DNA of 64,000 bases. Source: CAZPQM01 sp964588995. GTDB taxonomy: Bacteria > Pseudomonadota > Alphaproteobacteria > Rickettsiales > UBA8987. The position numbers and the translations under genes are program-made. Numbering within the stretch: position 1 is the first letter of the stretch; every line of letters starts with the position of its first letter. The notes under the pieces are model-generated. The model was given only the letters and a program-made list of their open reading frames with translations. It searched no databases and was not told where the DNA came from. This document shows positions 25,380-34,783 of this stretch, in pieces. Where the stretch lies: positions 43,607 through 107,606 of the forward strand of contig CAZPQM010000008.1 in assembly GCA_964588995.1 (NCBI GenBank), written 5' to 3'.

Positions 25380-27305
25380 ATGAGTATCATCTATAATCAT
25401 CCACAATACGAGCATGCTAATTCCGGCAATGTAAATTACGACATTCAGAGTTATAATAAAGCGGTTGATGCATTGTTCAACGGACGCAAATGGTCTGAAA
25501 GCTACAGCGATATTGACGTCAAAGGCGGGGTGACGCATATCACCTATGCCTTAAATGCTTCTGTTCAGAATAATAACAACGAGCGGCATGGGGCAGAGGA
25601 TATACGCGACCTATCCTTCGCACAGCAGCAGGCTATGCAGCAGGTTTTCGCCGAGTTTGAAGCGGTTGCCAATGTGCGCTTCACGCTCGACAGCAACCCC
25701 AATGATGCTGCGATCAAATATTTTCTCGCAGACTTACCGAGTGGCATAGCAGGTTGGGCCTGGTATCCTGGTACACGCGGTTCGGACGTGCTGATTGATG
25801 AGCGCTATGCGAGCGATACCGACGTAGGTGGCTACGGCTTCCGGCTAATGATGCAAGAAACCGGGCACGCGATGGGCCTGACTCACCCGGAAGATAACGG
25901 ACGCGCAAGCGGCTATAGCACCGATAATACGATCATGTCCTATAACAGCGGTGTGCATTCCTCACGTTATGAGCCGGATGCACCGCACGGATTACAGATT
26001 TTCGATATTGCGGCCATGCAATCGATCTATGGTGCCAATCACAGCTTTAATGCAGATAATACGGGCTATCTGCTCACCGGCGAACAGCTGGTACGTACTA
26101 TCTGGGATGGCGCAGGCTACGATACTTATAATGCCGAAAATGCAACCTTGGACGCATTGATTGATCTCCGCGAGGGCGTGAATCATGTAACCAAAATCGG
26201 CAATACTACGCTGTGGACGGCCTTTGGAGCCAACATCGAGAGCGCATTTGGCGGATACGGACGCGATACACTCTTCGGCAACACGCTGGATAACTGGATG
26301 AAAGGCGGTGTCGGCGATGATACGCTCACCGGGGGCGCAGGCAACGACATTCTCGATGGGGGAGAAGGGGTCGATACCTATATTGCCTTTAGCGGCGAAG
26401 GCCATGATGTAATTTATGATAAGGGCTATAATGGGCTATGGATCAACAATACGCTGGTACAGGGCGACGCAGGCGGGGGTAGTTTGCAGCTGGGGGATCA
26501 GCTTTTCAGCTTCGCCTGGCAGGAAAGCGATCTGCTTATCACGCTGAGCGGTAATAGCAACGATAGCTGGACGCTGAAAAACTTCGAATCGGGTGATTTC
26601 GGTATTCAGTTTAGCACACCGATCGTGACTGCGCCTGTCACCCCGACTGAGGGGGGCGAGACCGTGCAGGTGGTTACTACAGGCAATGAAGGGGGAAACA
26701 ATAATGCCGGCGAGAATACCGGCAATAACGTAACGAATCAGACCGCAGGCGCAGTAGAAGGAAACGACCAGGGCGATAACGGCAGCGGCGATGAAGGCGA
26801 AGCCGCACCGGTTACTCAGGTGCAGGGTACCGGGCGTTCCGATCAGCTCGAAGGCTCTTCGGGCAATGACGCGATCGAAGCCGCCGATGGTAACGATCAG
26901 GTCAAAGGTTTCAAAGGCAATGACACGCTAACCGGCGGTGATGGCAATGACCGCATGTATGGCGGCAAGGGCGATGATGTGCTGTACGGCGGCGAAGACC
27001 GTGACCGGCTCTATGGCGATGACGGCAACGATACCCTTTATGGCGGCGGCAGCCACGATCGGCTTTACGGCGGTAGCGGCAGCGATACCTTCGTGTTTAC
27101 GGGCACCGGGCGCGAACGGGATATGGTGCGTGATTACGAGCATGGCATTGATCTGATTGATCTATCCGCTTACGGCTTCAGCGATGTGAGCGAATTAACG
27201 CTGAAAGATCGTGGCAGCTATACACAGCTTGAAATCGGCGATCATGATATCAGGCTGTATAACGTCGATGCTGACCAACTCACCAACAGCGATTTCATTT
27301 TCTAA
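25380..27305 (+). CDS. Serralysin-like (M10-type) protein with RTX repeats, altered zinc motif
   Basis: The protein is 641 residues long. The N-terminal domain (about 40-240) follows serralysin metalloproteases, with a Met-turn TIMSYNSG. The zinc helix, however, reads QETGHAMGLTH (residues 159-169), with Gln in place of the first His of HExxHxxGxxH. Two RTX blocks follow (about 310-330 and 480-570; GGxGxDxLx nonapeptides such as GGDGNDRMYGGKGDDVLYGG), separated by an acidic Gly/Asn linker. The repeats bind calcium and mark type I secretion substrates; no ABC exporter genes are nearby. A GGGGGAAG site precedes the ATG. Confidence 0.9.
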   Translation: MSIIYNHPQYEHANSGNVNYDIQSYNKAVDALFNGRKWSESYSDIDVKGGVTHITYALNASVQNNNNERHGAEDIRDLSFAQQQAMQQVFAEFEAVANVRFTLDSNPNDAAIKYFLADLPSGIAGWAWYPGTRGSDVLIDERYASDTDVGGYGFRLMMQETGHAMGLTHPEDNGRASGYSTDNTIMSYNSGVHSSRYEPDAPHGLQIFDIAAMQSIYGANHSFNADNTGYLLTGEQLVRTIWDGAGYDTYNAENATLDALIDLREGVNHVTKIGNTTLWTAFGANIESAFGGYGRDTLFGNTLDNWMKGGVGDDTLTGGAGNDILDGGEGVDTYIAFSGEGHDVIYDKGYNGLWINNTLVQGDAGGGSLQLGDQLFSFAWQESDLLITLSGNSNDSWTLKNFESGDFGIQFSTPIVTAPVTPTEGGETVQVVTTGNEGGNNNAGENTGNNVTNQTAGAVEGNDQGDNGSGDEGEAAPVTQVQGTGRSDQLEGSSGNDAIEAADGNDQVKGFKGNDTLTGGDGNDRMYGGKGDDVLYGGEDRDRLYGDDGNDTLYGGGSHDRLYGGSGSDTFVFTGTGRERDMVRDYEHGIDLIDLSAYGFSDVSELTLKDRGSYTQLEIGDHDIRLYNVDADQLTNSDFIF

Positions 27306-27317
27306 GGCATAAGTCAG

Positions 27318-27350
27318 CATGGCACCCCTGTCTAAAAGGGGCGCCATTTT
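27318..27350. terminator. Rho-independent terminator between convergent genes
   Basis: ATGGCaCCCCT and AGGGGcGCCAT form an 11-base stem (one mismatch) around a 7-base loop, followed on the plus strand by TTTT. It lies between the RTX gene and trxB and can serve both. Confidence 0.8.
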
Positions 27351-27358
27351 CATTTGTA

Positions 27359-28303
27359 CTACGCTTCCTGTTCCAGGAAATGCTTCGCATCGAGTGCGGC
27401 CATGCAGCCCATACCTGCCGCTGTAACGGCCTGACGATAGACTTTATCACGTACATCACCTGCCGCAAATACGCCGGGAATATTAGTTTTCGTGCTGCCT
27501 GCTTCGGCTATCAAATAGCCCTCATGGTCAAAATCCAGCCCGGAATCGCGCAGGAAGTCCGTATTCGGCTTATGGCCAATCGCAATGAAAACGCCCTCGA
27601 GCGGAATCTCCGTTTTTTCGTTAGTTTTATTATTGAACACGCGCACACCCGTCACACCGAGCGGGTCTTCGGTTCCCAGCACCTCATCCAGCTCCGTATC
27701 CCACAGAATGGTGACGTTTTCTTTCTTAAATAAACGCTCCTGCATGATCTGCTCGGCTCGGAGCGTATCACGCCGGTGAATCAGCGTCACCTTATTGCAT
27801 ATATCGGAAAGGAAGAGCGCCTCCTCTACAGCGGTATTGCCGCCGCCGACGACGAGCGCATCCTTGCCTTTATAGAAAAAACCATCGCAGGTTGCACAGG
27901 CAGATACACCGAAGCCCTGAAATTTTTGCTCTGACTCCATCCCGAGCCATTTAGCGTCGGCACCTGTAGCCAGAATCACACTATCTGCGGTATAAATGTC
28001 ACCCGTATCCCCCTTCAACGTAAAGGGGCGCTTGGAGAAATCGACCTCCATGATCGTGTCATGGATGATTTTGGTACCGACATTTTCCGCCTGTTTTTCC
28101 ATTTGTTCCATCAGCCAAGGCCCTTGCACCGGGTCGGCAAAGCCGGGGTAATTCTCCACATCGAGCGTGATGGTCAACTGCCCGCCCGGTTGCGTACCAT
28201 GCACCATGATCGGCTCCTGATTGGCGCGGGCGGCATAAATCGCTGCGCTGCATCCGGCTGAACCGGATCCGATGATTAATACTTTAGTGTGATATTCCGC
28301 CAT
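27359..28303 (-). CDS. trxB: Thioredoxin reductase
   Basis: This FAD/NADPH enzyme reduces thioredoxin. The 314-residue protein has the FAD motif LIIGSGSAGCSAAIYAARAN, the redox pair in CATCDGFFY, the NADPH motif VVGGGNTAVEEALFL and the C-terminal FAD motif GVFAAGDVRDK. An upstream in-frame start (28393) adds 30 residues without homology; the ATG at 28303 has an AGGAAG site and starts just before the fold. Divergent from the BCCT transporter. Confidence 0.96.
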   Translation of the reverse strand: MAEYHTKVLIIGSGSAGCSAAIYAARANQEPIMVHGTQPGGQLTITLDVENYPGFADPVQGPWLMEQMEKQAENVGTKIIHDTIMEVDFSKRPFTLKGDTGDIYTADSVILATGADAKWLGMESEQKFQGFGVSACATCDGFFYKGKDALVVGGGNTAVEEALFLSDICNKVTLIHRRDTLRAEQIMQERLFKKENVTILWDTELDEVLGTEDPLGVTGVRVFNNKTNEKTEIPLEGVFIAIGHKPNTDFLRDSGLDFDHEGYLIAEAGSTKTNIPGVFAAGDVRDKVYRQAVTAAGMGCMAALDAKHFLEQEA

Positions 28304-28438
28304 AATGTCATCTTCCTTACTATCGTGATGCTGTGTAGAGTATATATCTATTAATGCGCCGGATAAAAGGGGTATAGTTACATTTTCGTGCAAATGGCAC
28401 GACTTGCTGTTTCACTGAGCCTGTGTTAAGCCTGAAGC

Positions 28439-30079
28439 GTGCAGAAAAAACTAGGTAAATACTGGCCGCACTTTGCGATATTAGGGTTTATTATTGCCGG
28501 GATTGTATCCCCCGGTCAGGTGGTGGAATCGGTCGAAACGATTTCGCAGCATTTTTTACACCAGTTTAACTGGTTTATCCTGCTCTGCTCAACCTGCTGT
28601 ATCATCTTCTGCCTGTTTTTGGCATTCAGCAGTTTCGGGCATATGAAGCTTGGCAAGCCACATGAGCAACCGCAATATAGCACGTTATCTTGGCTGGCCA
28701 TGCTGTTTGCCGCGGGTATGGGTGCGGGTTTGGTATTTTTCGGGGTAGCCGAACCACTATTTCATTACCATCAGCCGCCGCCTAATGCGCTCTATCCGCC
28801 GGATTCGATTGCGGCTGCGAAGCAGGCAATGGTACTTACCAACCTGCACTGGGGTATTCATGCCTGGTCGGTCTATTGTATCTGCGGGCTGGTGATCGCC
28901 TATTTCGCGTTTTGTAAAGACCGACCCCTGCTGCCCAGTAGTGCGCTGGAACACTGGCTGATGCGGAAGCGGGTCATACCGGGGTTGACGTCGACCGTAA
29001 ACGGCGTTGCCTTACTTGCCGTGATCTTCGGCGTTGTTGCTTCGGTCGGAAACGGCATTATCAACATTGAAAGCGGGCTGGAAACCTGGCTGAACTCGGA
29101 ATACCGCAACCGGTACAGCTACGTCCTCATCATCACCGTGCTCGCGATGTGCTATTTGATCTCCGCCTCTACGAGTATCGGCAAGGGAATTAAAGTACTC
29201 AGCGATATCAATATGATCCTTTGTATTATCCTGATGCTGTTCGTGCTGTTTGCCGGGCCAACCGCTTTTTCCATTAAAACCGTCATGGCCAGTATGGGCG
29301 ACTATATCACGCAGATCGTGCCGCTTTCCTTTAATGTACGCCATTACAGTAATTCCGAAGCATGGACGGAAAGCTGGACCCTGACCTACTTCCTCTGGTG
29401 GGTTGCGTGGAGCCCGTTTGTCGGTATTTTCATAGCGCGTATCAGCCGGGGCCGCACGATTCGGCAATTCGTACTGGGCGTGATATTGGTGCCGACTACG
29501 TTTTCCATCGTCTGGTTCTCGGTGTTTGGCGGTAGCGCCATATTCATGGAGCTGAATCAGGGTATCCGCCTTTCCGAACTGGCGGTAGAAGACCCGCAGG
29601 CGGCAACTTATGCCTTTCTGGAATATTTACCGTTTGTCGAATTAACGCAGCTGATTGCCATTTTGCTCATGGTTATTTTCCTTATCACCAGTGCCGATTC
29701 GGGGAGTTATGTGCTCGGTATGTTTTCCAGCGAAGGTAAGGCGACTCCTCCGGTTTCGCAGCGGCTGTTCTGGGGTGTAGTGATTGCCCTCATCGCACTC
29801 GGCGCCTCTTTAACCGGCAAAGGCATCGCGATAACGAAAACGCTGGTGGTGTTTGGGTCCATCCCGTTTCTGTTTATTCTGATTACGCAGGTCTTTGCGC
29901 TTTATGTCTCGCTTCGGGAGGAGCAGAAAATTCAATTCGCTATTACCAAGGCGGGGCTGCATGCGTCCTATCATCATCAAAAAGAGCTGGACGGCAACGA
30001 GCCGATGATTATCGGAAAAGAAGAGGTGGCACAGTATAAAAAAGAAGGGGACGAAACGCCCCCTTCCTCATCATCGTAA
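28439..30079 (+). CDS. BCCT-family betaine/choline/carnitine transporter
   Basis: This 546-residue secondary transporter of trimethylammonium compounds has about 12 membrane helices. Family motifs are WLAMLFAAGMGAGLVFFGVAE in TM3 (glycine-rich substrate and Na+ or H+ site) and the tryptophan-rich WWVAWSPFVGIFIARISRGR in TM8. The substrate, probably an osmolyte such as glycine betaine, is inferred. The start is GTG at 28439; no stronger alternative keeps the first helix. The C-terminus is hydrophilic (about 50 residues), as in osmoregulated members. Confidence 0.93.
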   Translation: MQKKLGKYWPHFAILGFIIAGIVSPGQVVESVETISQHFLHQFNWFILLCSTCCIIFCLFLAFSSFGHMKLGKPHEQPQYSTLSWLAMLFAAGMGAGLVFFGVAEPLFHYHQPPPNALYPPDSIAAAKQAMVLTNLHWGIHAWSVYCICGLVIAYFAFCKDRPLLPSSALEHWLMRKRVIPGLTSTVNGVALLAVIFGVVASVGNGIINIESGLETWLNSEYRNRYSYVLIITVLAMCYLISASTSIGKGIKVLSDINMILCIILMLFVLFAGPTAFSIKTVMASMGDYITQIVPLSFNVRHYSNSEAWTESWTLTYFLWWVAWSPFVGIFIARISRGRTIRQFVLGVILVPTTFSIVWFSVFGGSAIFMELNQGIRLSELAVEDPQAATYAFLEYLPFVELTQLIAILLMVIFLITSADSGSYVLGMFSSEGKATPPVSQRLFWGVVIALIALGASLTGKGIAITKTLVVFGSIPFLFILITQVFALYVSLREEQKIQFAITKAGLHASYHHQKELDGNEPMIIGKEEVAQYKKEGDETPPSSSS

Positions 30080-30093
30080 CGGATGAATGAGCC

Positions 30094-30696
30094 TTACAGA
30101 TTAGCTGCATTCTTCTCGAGGTATTGCGACACACCTTCCTGATCCGGCTTCATACCTTCCTTTCCGCGATCCCAGCCGGCGGGGCATACTTCGCCGTGCT
30201 CTTCGTGGTAGGCGAGCGCATCAACCATGCGGAGTGCTTCATCAATGCTGCGGCCCAGAGGGAGATCGTTGATGATTTCGTGACGCACTTTAAATTCCTT
30301 ATCGATCAGGAAAGTACCGCGGAACGAGACTGATTCATTCAGTAGCACATCGTAATCGCGTGAAATCTGCTTTGTGATATCGGCGACCATCGGGAATTGT
30401 ACATCTCCGATACCGCCCTTATTGACCGGGGTTTGCTTCCACGCATAGTGGGAGAAGTGCGAATCGACCGACACGGAAATCACTTCGCAGTTACGGCTTT
30501 TAAATTCATTCAGCTTGTTATTGAATGCAATAATTTCCGATGGGCACACAAAGGTAAAGTCCAAGGGATAGAAAAACAGAATACCTACTTTGCCTTTAAG
30601 GTATTCCTTTAAGTTGAATTCCTCGTTAAACGAGTTATCCGGCATCACAGCGGTTGCCACAAAATTCGGGGCTTCTTTTCCGACGAGTACAGACAT
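30094..30696 (-). CDS. 2-Cys peroxiredoxin (AhpC/Prx1 type)
   Basis: A 200-residue thiol peroxidase that reduces H2O2 and organic peroxides. The peroxidatic Cys is in FYPLDFTFVCPSEI and the resolving Cys in EVCPAGW near the C-terminus, so it is a typical 2-Cys enzyme. The C-terminal YLEKN is the YF-like helix. An AAGGAAG site precedes the ATG. The nearby trxB product is a plausible electron source. Confidence 0.95.
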   Translation of the reverse strand: MSVLVGKEAPNFVATAVMPDNSFNEEFNLKEYLKGKVGILFFYPLDFTFVCPSEIIAFNNKLNEFKSRNCEVISVSVDSHFSHYAWKQTPVNKGGIGDVQFPMVADITKQISRDYDVLLNESVSFRGTFLIDKEFKVRHEIINDLPLGRSIDEALRMVDALAYHEEHGEVCPAGWDRGKEGMKPDQEGVSQYLEKNAANL

Positions 30697-30778
30697 GATT
30701 ACTTCCTTTTTAGTCAGGTTAACATAGTATTTTTCTAGTGTTCGTAGAGATAATCACATTTGGTACTATTTTAAAGGG

Positions 30779-31825
30779 CTAATCGAACCATTTCTTGATT
30801 TTCGTGGCTATCTCCTCTGCCGGATTTAAGGGCTGGCGGGTTTTTCCTGCGCTAATAACGCGCTTCATGTCCGCGACCGTATCCTCCGCAAAAGGCATGA
30901 CATAGCCTGCCTTGGCCAATGCCTGTTGAAAGCGCTCGTGCTTGGGCGGCGCATAACCTGAAGGAGAATACACAAAGACCGGCTTGCCAGTGCCGCACGC
31001 TTCAGAAAGCATGGAAATCGTATCCCCGGTAACGACAATGGCATCACTCGCCGCTAAAAATGCATAATATGGATTCGCCTTCGTCTCATCCGGATGGTAA
31101 AAAACATGATTGCCCGCATGCCACTGCAACTGCTCTTTGATCACCTCGACCGCTTTTTTCGGCGTACGGCGGCTGGTGCTGACCAGCAATTTTCCCCCGG
31201 TCTCGCTGACCAGCAGAGAGGCGGTCTGAATGAGTTCACGCGCATGCAAGAGTTTGAAGCTGGAGCGCTTGGTATCACCGCCAATCAATAAGGTCACCAC
31301 GGGGTGGTTGAGGGTGCCGAGCTGGTCCGCATGATCTTTTTTCGCCTGCCGTAATCGCTTCGCCGTAACGCGATGCGGTGCGCCTAAAACGCGCTGAATA
31401 TTCTCCAGACCTGCCTGTTTCTCACCCAGCCGGTCATGTGTCGGCACGGCAATCATGTCATAGGGTTCAACAGGAGCGCTGGGCCACATGATCTGCGCGA
31501 TGCGGCAATTGGGAAGGCCATTTGCATCTTTCCCGGCCTTGTATTTGATGTAGCGTGCAACCGGTGCGGTTTTACGTCCGCAGGCGATTACCAGCTCCGG
31601 CCAGGGAGGAGCGAGCGCATCGCCCAGCTTGGGGTGCAGGCCAAGTGCTTCCTGCCCGAACGCGGGAAATTTCATCCAGTTCGGCGTACGTACGAATAAC
31701 GTGTAGACGAGCTTTTTAGTATCATAGTTCCAGCCCAGTTGATCCGCGACGCCAAGCGCCTGATTCTGGTGGCCTTTTGCGCTGTCGAGTAACACCCAAA
31801 TCGTGGGAGAAGAATGCTTTGCCAT
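30779..31825 (-). CDS. ELM1/DUF1022 family protein (GT-B-like)
   Basis: A 348-residue protein of the mitochondrial fission ELM1 family, widespread in alphaproteobacteria. Segments are the IWVLLDSAKGHQNQALGVAD opening, ACGRKTAPVARYIK, TLLIGGDTKRSSF, the VSTSRRTP block and DAIVVTGDTISMLSEACGTG followed by KPVFVY. The last is a glycosyltransferase-B-like donor site. The bacterial function is not established; a glycosyltransferase role is possible. It lies between peroxiredoxin and the large orphan. Confidence 0.88.
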   Translation of the reverse strand: MAKHSSPTIWVLLDSAKGHQNQALGVADQLGWNYDTKKLVYTLFVRTPNWMKFPAFGQEALGLHPKLGDALAPPWPELVIACGRKTAPVARYIKYKAGKDANGLPNCRIAQIMWPSAPVEPYDMIAVPTHDRLGEKQAGLENIQRVLGAPHRVTAKRLRQAKKDHADQLGTLNHPVVTLLIGGDTKRSSFKLLHARELIQTASLLVSETGGKLLVSTSRRTPKKAVEVIKEQLQWHAGNHVFYHPDETKANPYYAFLAASDAIVVTGDTISMLSEACGTGKPVFVYSPSGYAPPKHERFQQALAKAGYVMPFAEDTVADMKRVISAGKTRQPLNPAEEIATKIKKWFD

Positions 31826-31879
31826 ATGCTATACCATAAGCGAAAGCGAGGTGAGTGCCAGTGAAAAGTCATGAAAAAT

Positions 31880-33712
31880 TTAGCCTATGGCAGCGGCGCC
31901 ACTTGCAGCTGCTGGAAATGCGGAGAACGGATCATCCTCACGCTCTTTGTCTTTATCCGGCTCGGGCATGGCTTTGCCGCCAGCGGTTGGCATAAGAGGC
32001 TGCGAGTGGTCTGCCTTGGCATAACTTAAAGTCACCCCAAATCCGCCTACGGTTTTCATCGCCTCAATGGCTGCATACAGATCGTTATCGTTCACTCCCT
32101 GCAAAGACGGCGGAATCGTAATAGCTGGCGAGCTGTAGCTTGCCGTATTGCCTGCTTCAGTTACCTGCGGTGTTTCAGGCGGCGCGAGACTGCCCAGATC
32201 GGCTATGCCTGCAGCTGCTCCCGGCGGTGGTGGTGGCGGTGGTGCACTGTCTGCTATAGATGCATCCCCTGATTCTTTCACTGGCTGATGCGCAGCAACT
32301 GTAGCCTCAAATTCCGGAGCCAGACCTTGCGGAGAAACCTTCACATCAAATAGCTGGTTATCCGGCTGCCCCGGCTCTTCGATGGCACCGCTTTCGACCA
32401 GTTCGCGCTCTGTTTCTTGAGCTTCCTCTATGTCTGACGTGAATTCATCACCATCCGCCATCGAAATATTTAGCTCTTGCTCCTCCTCCGTTCCATCAGT
32501 CACGCTGATAGCTTGTTCGGGTCCGCTCGGGTCTTTTGTCCCCTCCTGATCCGTCTCACCGCCCTCGTCAGTAGAATCACCCGGAACGGCGGTGGGTGCA
32601 ACCGCTTCTTGCCCAAAAGGCATCGGAGGTTCTTGATCAAACGTCATTTTGATACCTATTTCCGGTTCAAAAGACATCTCGGTCGCAGGAGTATGACGAT
32701 CCAGCACTTCGTAGTAGTGCGCCATATCCTGATTAGCATTGGCAACGGTAATACCGGTCTGCTCCTGGAAAGTTTTAAGTTGTTCAGGGCTCAACGCACC
32801 GATATCCAGCCGCTGCCCGTCTATCGTCACCGTTGCATGATCGGCAGTAACGATATTACCCGATAAAGGACTTTTACTATTGTCCTTATCTATAATACTC
32901 ATAGCAACACCATTCATAATGGTGTAACTACCATCTTCTTCAATGAAGAGGGAAACGTTGCCTTTCGCTTGGCTAGCCCACTCCTCAAAATTGGTTTCGT
33001 AGCTTTTACCACCTTCCACCATCGTTAACGCGGTTTCAGCCAGATTTTCGTTTACGTCAAAATTAATAAATCCGCCCGAGTCCTCTTTATTTATTGAAGC
33101 GCCTTTCGCTTCTAATTCCTCTACTACACATTGATTATATTCATTCATGTCGCATGAGGTTACCAGAGAATAGCTGGCATCTATACCAATCTGCACCGCC
33201 GTATTGTTATATTGCTCAATATCAACATTTGTCAGATCAATAGTCGGCAACTCAAGACCGCCTTGCGCGTTGATTTTTGCAATATCCAAATCATCCGGAG
33301 TGTTGATGACCACTGCCCCCTTATGCAGTTCTTCATGGGTAATGGTGACGGGTGCAGCCTCAAAGCGCCCCGTTTCCTCGTTGAAATGAATCTGAGCGGT
33401 TTTTTCGGTGGCAATATCCATCAGGTCGAACTGGCCATTATTCGCCATCTCGGCGCGTTCGTCCATTTGCTCCTCCAGCCACATATCCTGATGACGCATT
33501 CTTCGTTCTTTTTCATAGGCCTCAGCAGCATCTGACATTTCGATAAAATAGCGTTCCTGATTCGCATAAAATTCCAGCACTTGCGCGGATAAGGTTGAGT
33601 TACCTTGTAGTCCAAGCATTTCCTGAGCATATTCATGATCAATCTCTTGACGAAGTTTGTCCGCCTCCGCTTGTCTGCGAGATTCGGTTGTGAGTGCAAT
33701 ATCGTCGACCAA
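31880..33712 (-). CDS. Large hypothetical protein, coiled N-terminus and proline-rich C-terminus
   Basis: The 610-residue protein belongs to no recognised family. Residues about 8-90 are helical and charged (RRQAEADKLRQEIDHEYAQ). Residues 100-370 are mixed, with two Cys close together (SCDMNEYNQCV, about 185-195). Residues 375-470 are strongly acidic and rich in E, Q, D and T. A PPPPPPPG tract at about 497-504 and an Ala-rich tail (DDPFSAFPAAASGAAA) follow. No signal peptide or membrane helix is seen, so it is cytoplasmic or exported by a signal-less route. The AGGAT site precedes the start at 33712. Confidence 0.6.
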   Translation of the reverse strand: MVDDIALTTESRRQAEADKLRQEIDHEYAQEMLGLQGNSTLSAQVLEFYANQERYFIEMSDAAEAYEKERRMRHQDMWLEEQMDERAEMANNGQFDLMDIATEKTAQIHFNEETGRFEAAPVTITHEELHKGAVVINTPDDLDIAKINAQGGLELPTIDLTNVDIEQYNNTAVQIGIDASYSLVTSCDMNEYNQCVVEELEAKGASINKEDSGGFINFDVNENLAETALTMVEGGKSYETNFEEWASQAKGNVSLFIEEDGSYTIMNGVAMSIIDKDNSKSPLSGNIVTADHATVTIDGQRLDIGALSPEQLKTFQEQTGITVANANQDMAHYYEVLDRHTPATEMSFEPEIGIKMTFDQEPPMPFGQEAVAPTAVPGDSTDEGGETDQEGTKDPSGPEQAISVTDGTEEEQELNISMADGDEFTSDIEEAQETERELVESGAIEEPGQPDNQLFDVKVSPQGLAPEFEATVAAHQPVKESGDASIADSAPPPPPPPGAAAGIADLGSLAPPETPQVTEAGNTASYSSPAITIPPSLQGVNDNDLYAAIEAMKTVGGFGVTLSYAKADHSQPLMPTAGGKAMPEPDKDKEREDDPFSAFPAAASGAAAIG

Positions 33713-33847
33713 AAGATCCTCCCGGTAGCTTGCAAACTGGTCGGAAATGTGTAGTTTGCGTTAACTTGCTTTCAGTATACCAAAAAAGTTTTAAGAAAAG
33801 GTTAAGCGAGCGGGTTTTATACGAATTTTAGCGAAATTAAGAGCATT

Positions 33848-34783
33848 ATGAGCTGGCTTAAAAAACTCACGTCCGGCCTGTCGAAAAGCTCTAAGCAGCT
33901 TTCAGAGGGCATTTCCGGCATTTTCACCAAGCGTAAGCTGGATGATGACATGCTCGAAGAGCTGGAGGATCTGCTGATTCAGGCCGATCTCGGCGTTGCG
34001 ACCGCTGCCGAGGTGACAACCGCGCTGGCGAAAGAGAAATTCGACAAGGAAGTCAGCGAGTTAGAAGTTAAAGAGGCGCTCGCGGAAACAATAGCAGAGA
34101 AATTACGTCCGGTGGCGAAGCCGCTTCCTGAAACCAACGAGCACACGCCCTATATTTTCCTGATGGTCGGCGTCAACGGCAACGGCAAAACCACGACGAT
34201 CGGCAAGCTGGCCCAGCGCTATAGCAAGCAGGGTAAGTCCGTGATGCTCGCCGCCTGCGATACGTTCCGCGCCGCCGCTGTCGAGCAATTACAGGTATGG
34301 GGAGAGCGCGTCGGCTGCGAGGTAGTCACCGGCCCTGCGCAATCCGACCCGGCGAGCGTCGCCTATCAGGCGGTGGAAAAAGCGCGTGCGCACGGCGTGG
34401 ACGTACTCTTTATCGATACGGCGGGTCGTCTACAGACCAAGACGCACCTGATGGAAGAGCTGGCTAAAATCAAGCGGGTAATTCAAAAGCTGGATGCATC
34501 TGCGCCGCATCAGACCGTGCTCGTACTTGATGCCACCACCGGACAGAATGCGCATTCGCAGGTCAAAGCCTTTGAGGCGGCGAGCGGAGTCGACGGACTG
34601 ATCGTCACCAAGCTGGACGGTACCGCCAAGGGCGGCGTTGTGGTTGCGCTGGCGGAAAGCTTTAAAAAGCCAATTGTTTCGATCGGTGTCGGTGAAGGCA
34701 TCCACGATCTGCAACCGTTCGACCCGCAGGATTTTGCGCGTAGTCTCGTAGGGCTATCCTCTGCAAATGAAGGGAGCGATTAG
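33848..34783 (+). CDS. ftsY: Signal recognition particle receptor FtsY
   Basis: This SRP-GTPase docks translating ribosomes at the membrane. The 311-residue NG-domain form lacks the long acidic A domain of E. coli, as is common in alphaproteobacteria. GTPase motifs are VGVNGNGKTTTIGKLAQRY (G1), DTFRAAAVEQL (G2), LFIDTAGRL (G3), VTKLDGTAKGGV (G4) and GVGEGIHDLQPF (closing). The N domain contains DDDMLEELEDLLIQADLG. The stop overlaps the convergent MFS gene by four bases. Confidence 0.97.
   Translation: MSWLKKLTSGLSKSSKQLSEGISGIFTKRKLDDDMLEELEDLLIQADLGVATAAEVTTALAKEKFDKEVSELEVKEALAETIAEKLRPVAKPLPETNEHTPYIFLMVGVNGNGKTTTIGKLAQRYSKQGKSVMLAACDTFRAAAVEQLQVWGERVGCEVVTGPAQSDPASVAYQAVEKARAHGVDVLFIDTAGRLQTKTHLMEELAKIKRVIQKLDASAPHQTVLVLDATTGQNAHSQVKAFEAASGVDGLIVTKLDGTAKGGVVVALAESFKKPIVSIGVGEGIHDLQPFDPQDFARSLVGLSSANEGSD

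Noticed and set aside
26865..27100. Tandem DNA repeat at the end of the RTX gene
   Set aside because: The periodicity is explained by the calcium-binding nonapeptide repeats of the protein.
28439..33712. Type I secretion genes for the RTX protein
   Set aside because: No ABC transporter, membrane fusion or TolC-like gene is present here; the BCCT and ELM1 genes are unrelated.
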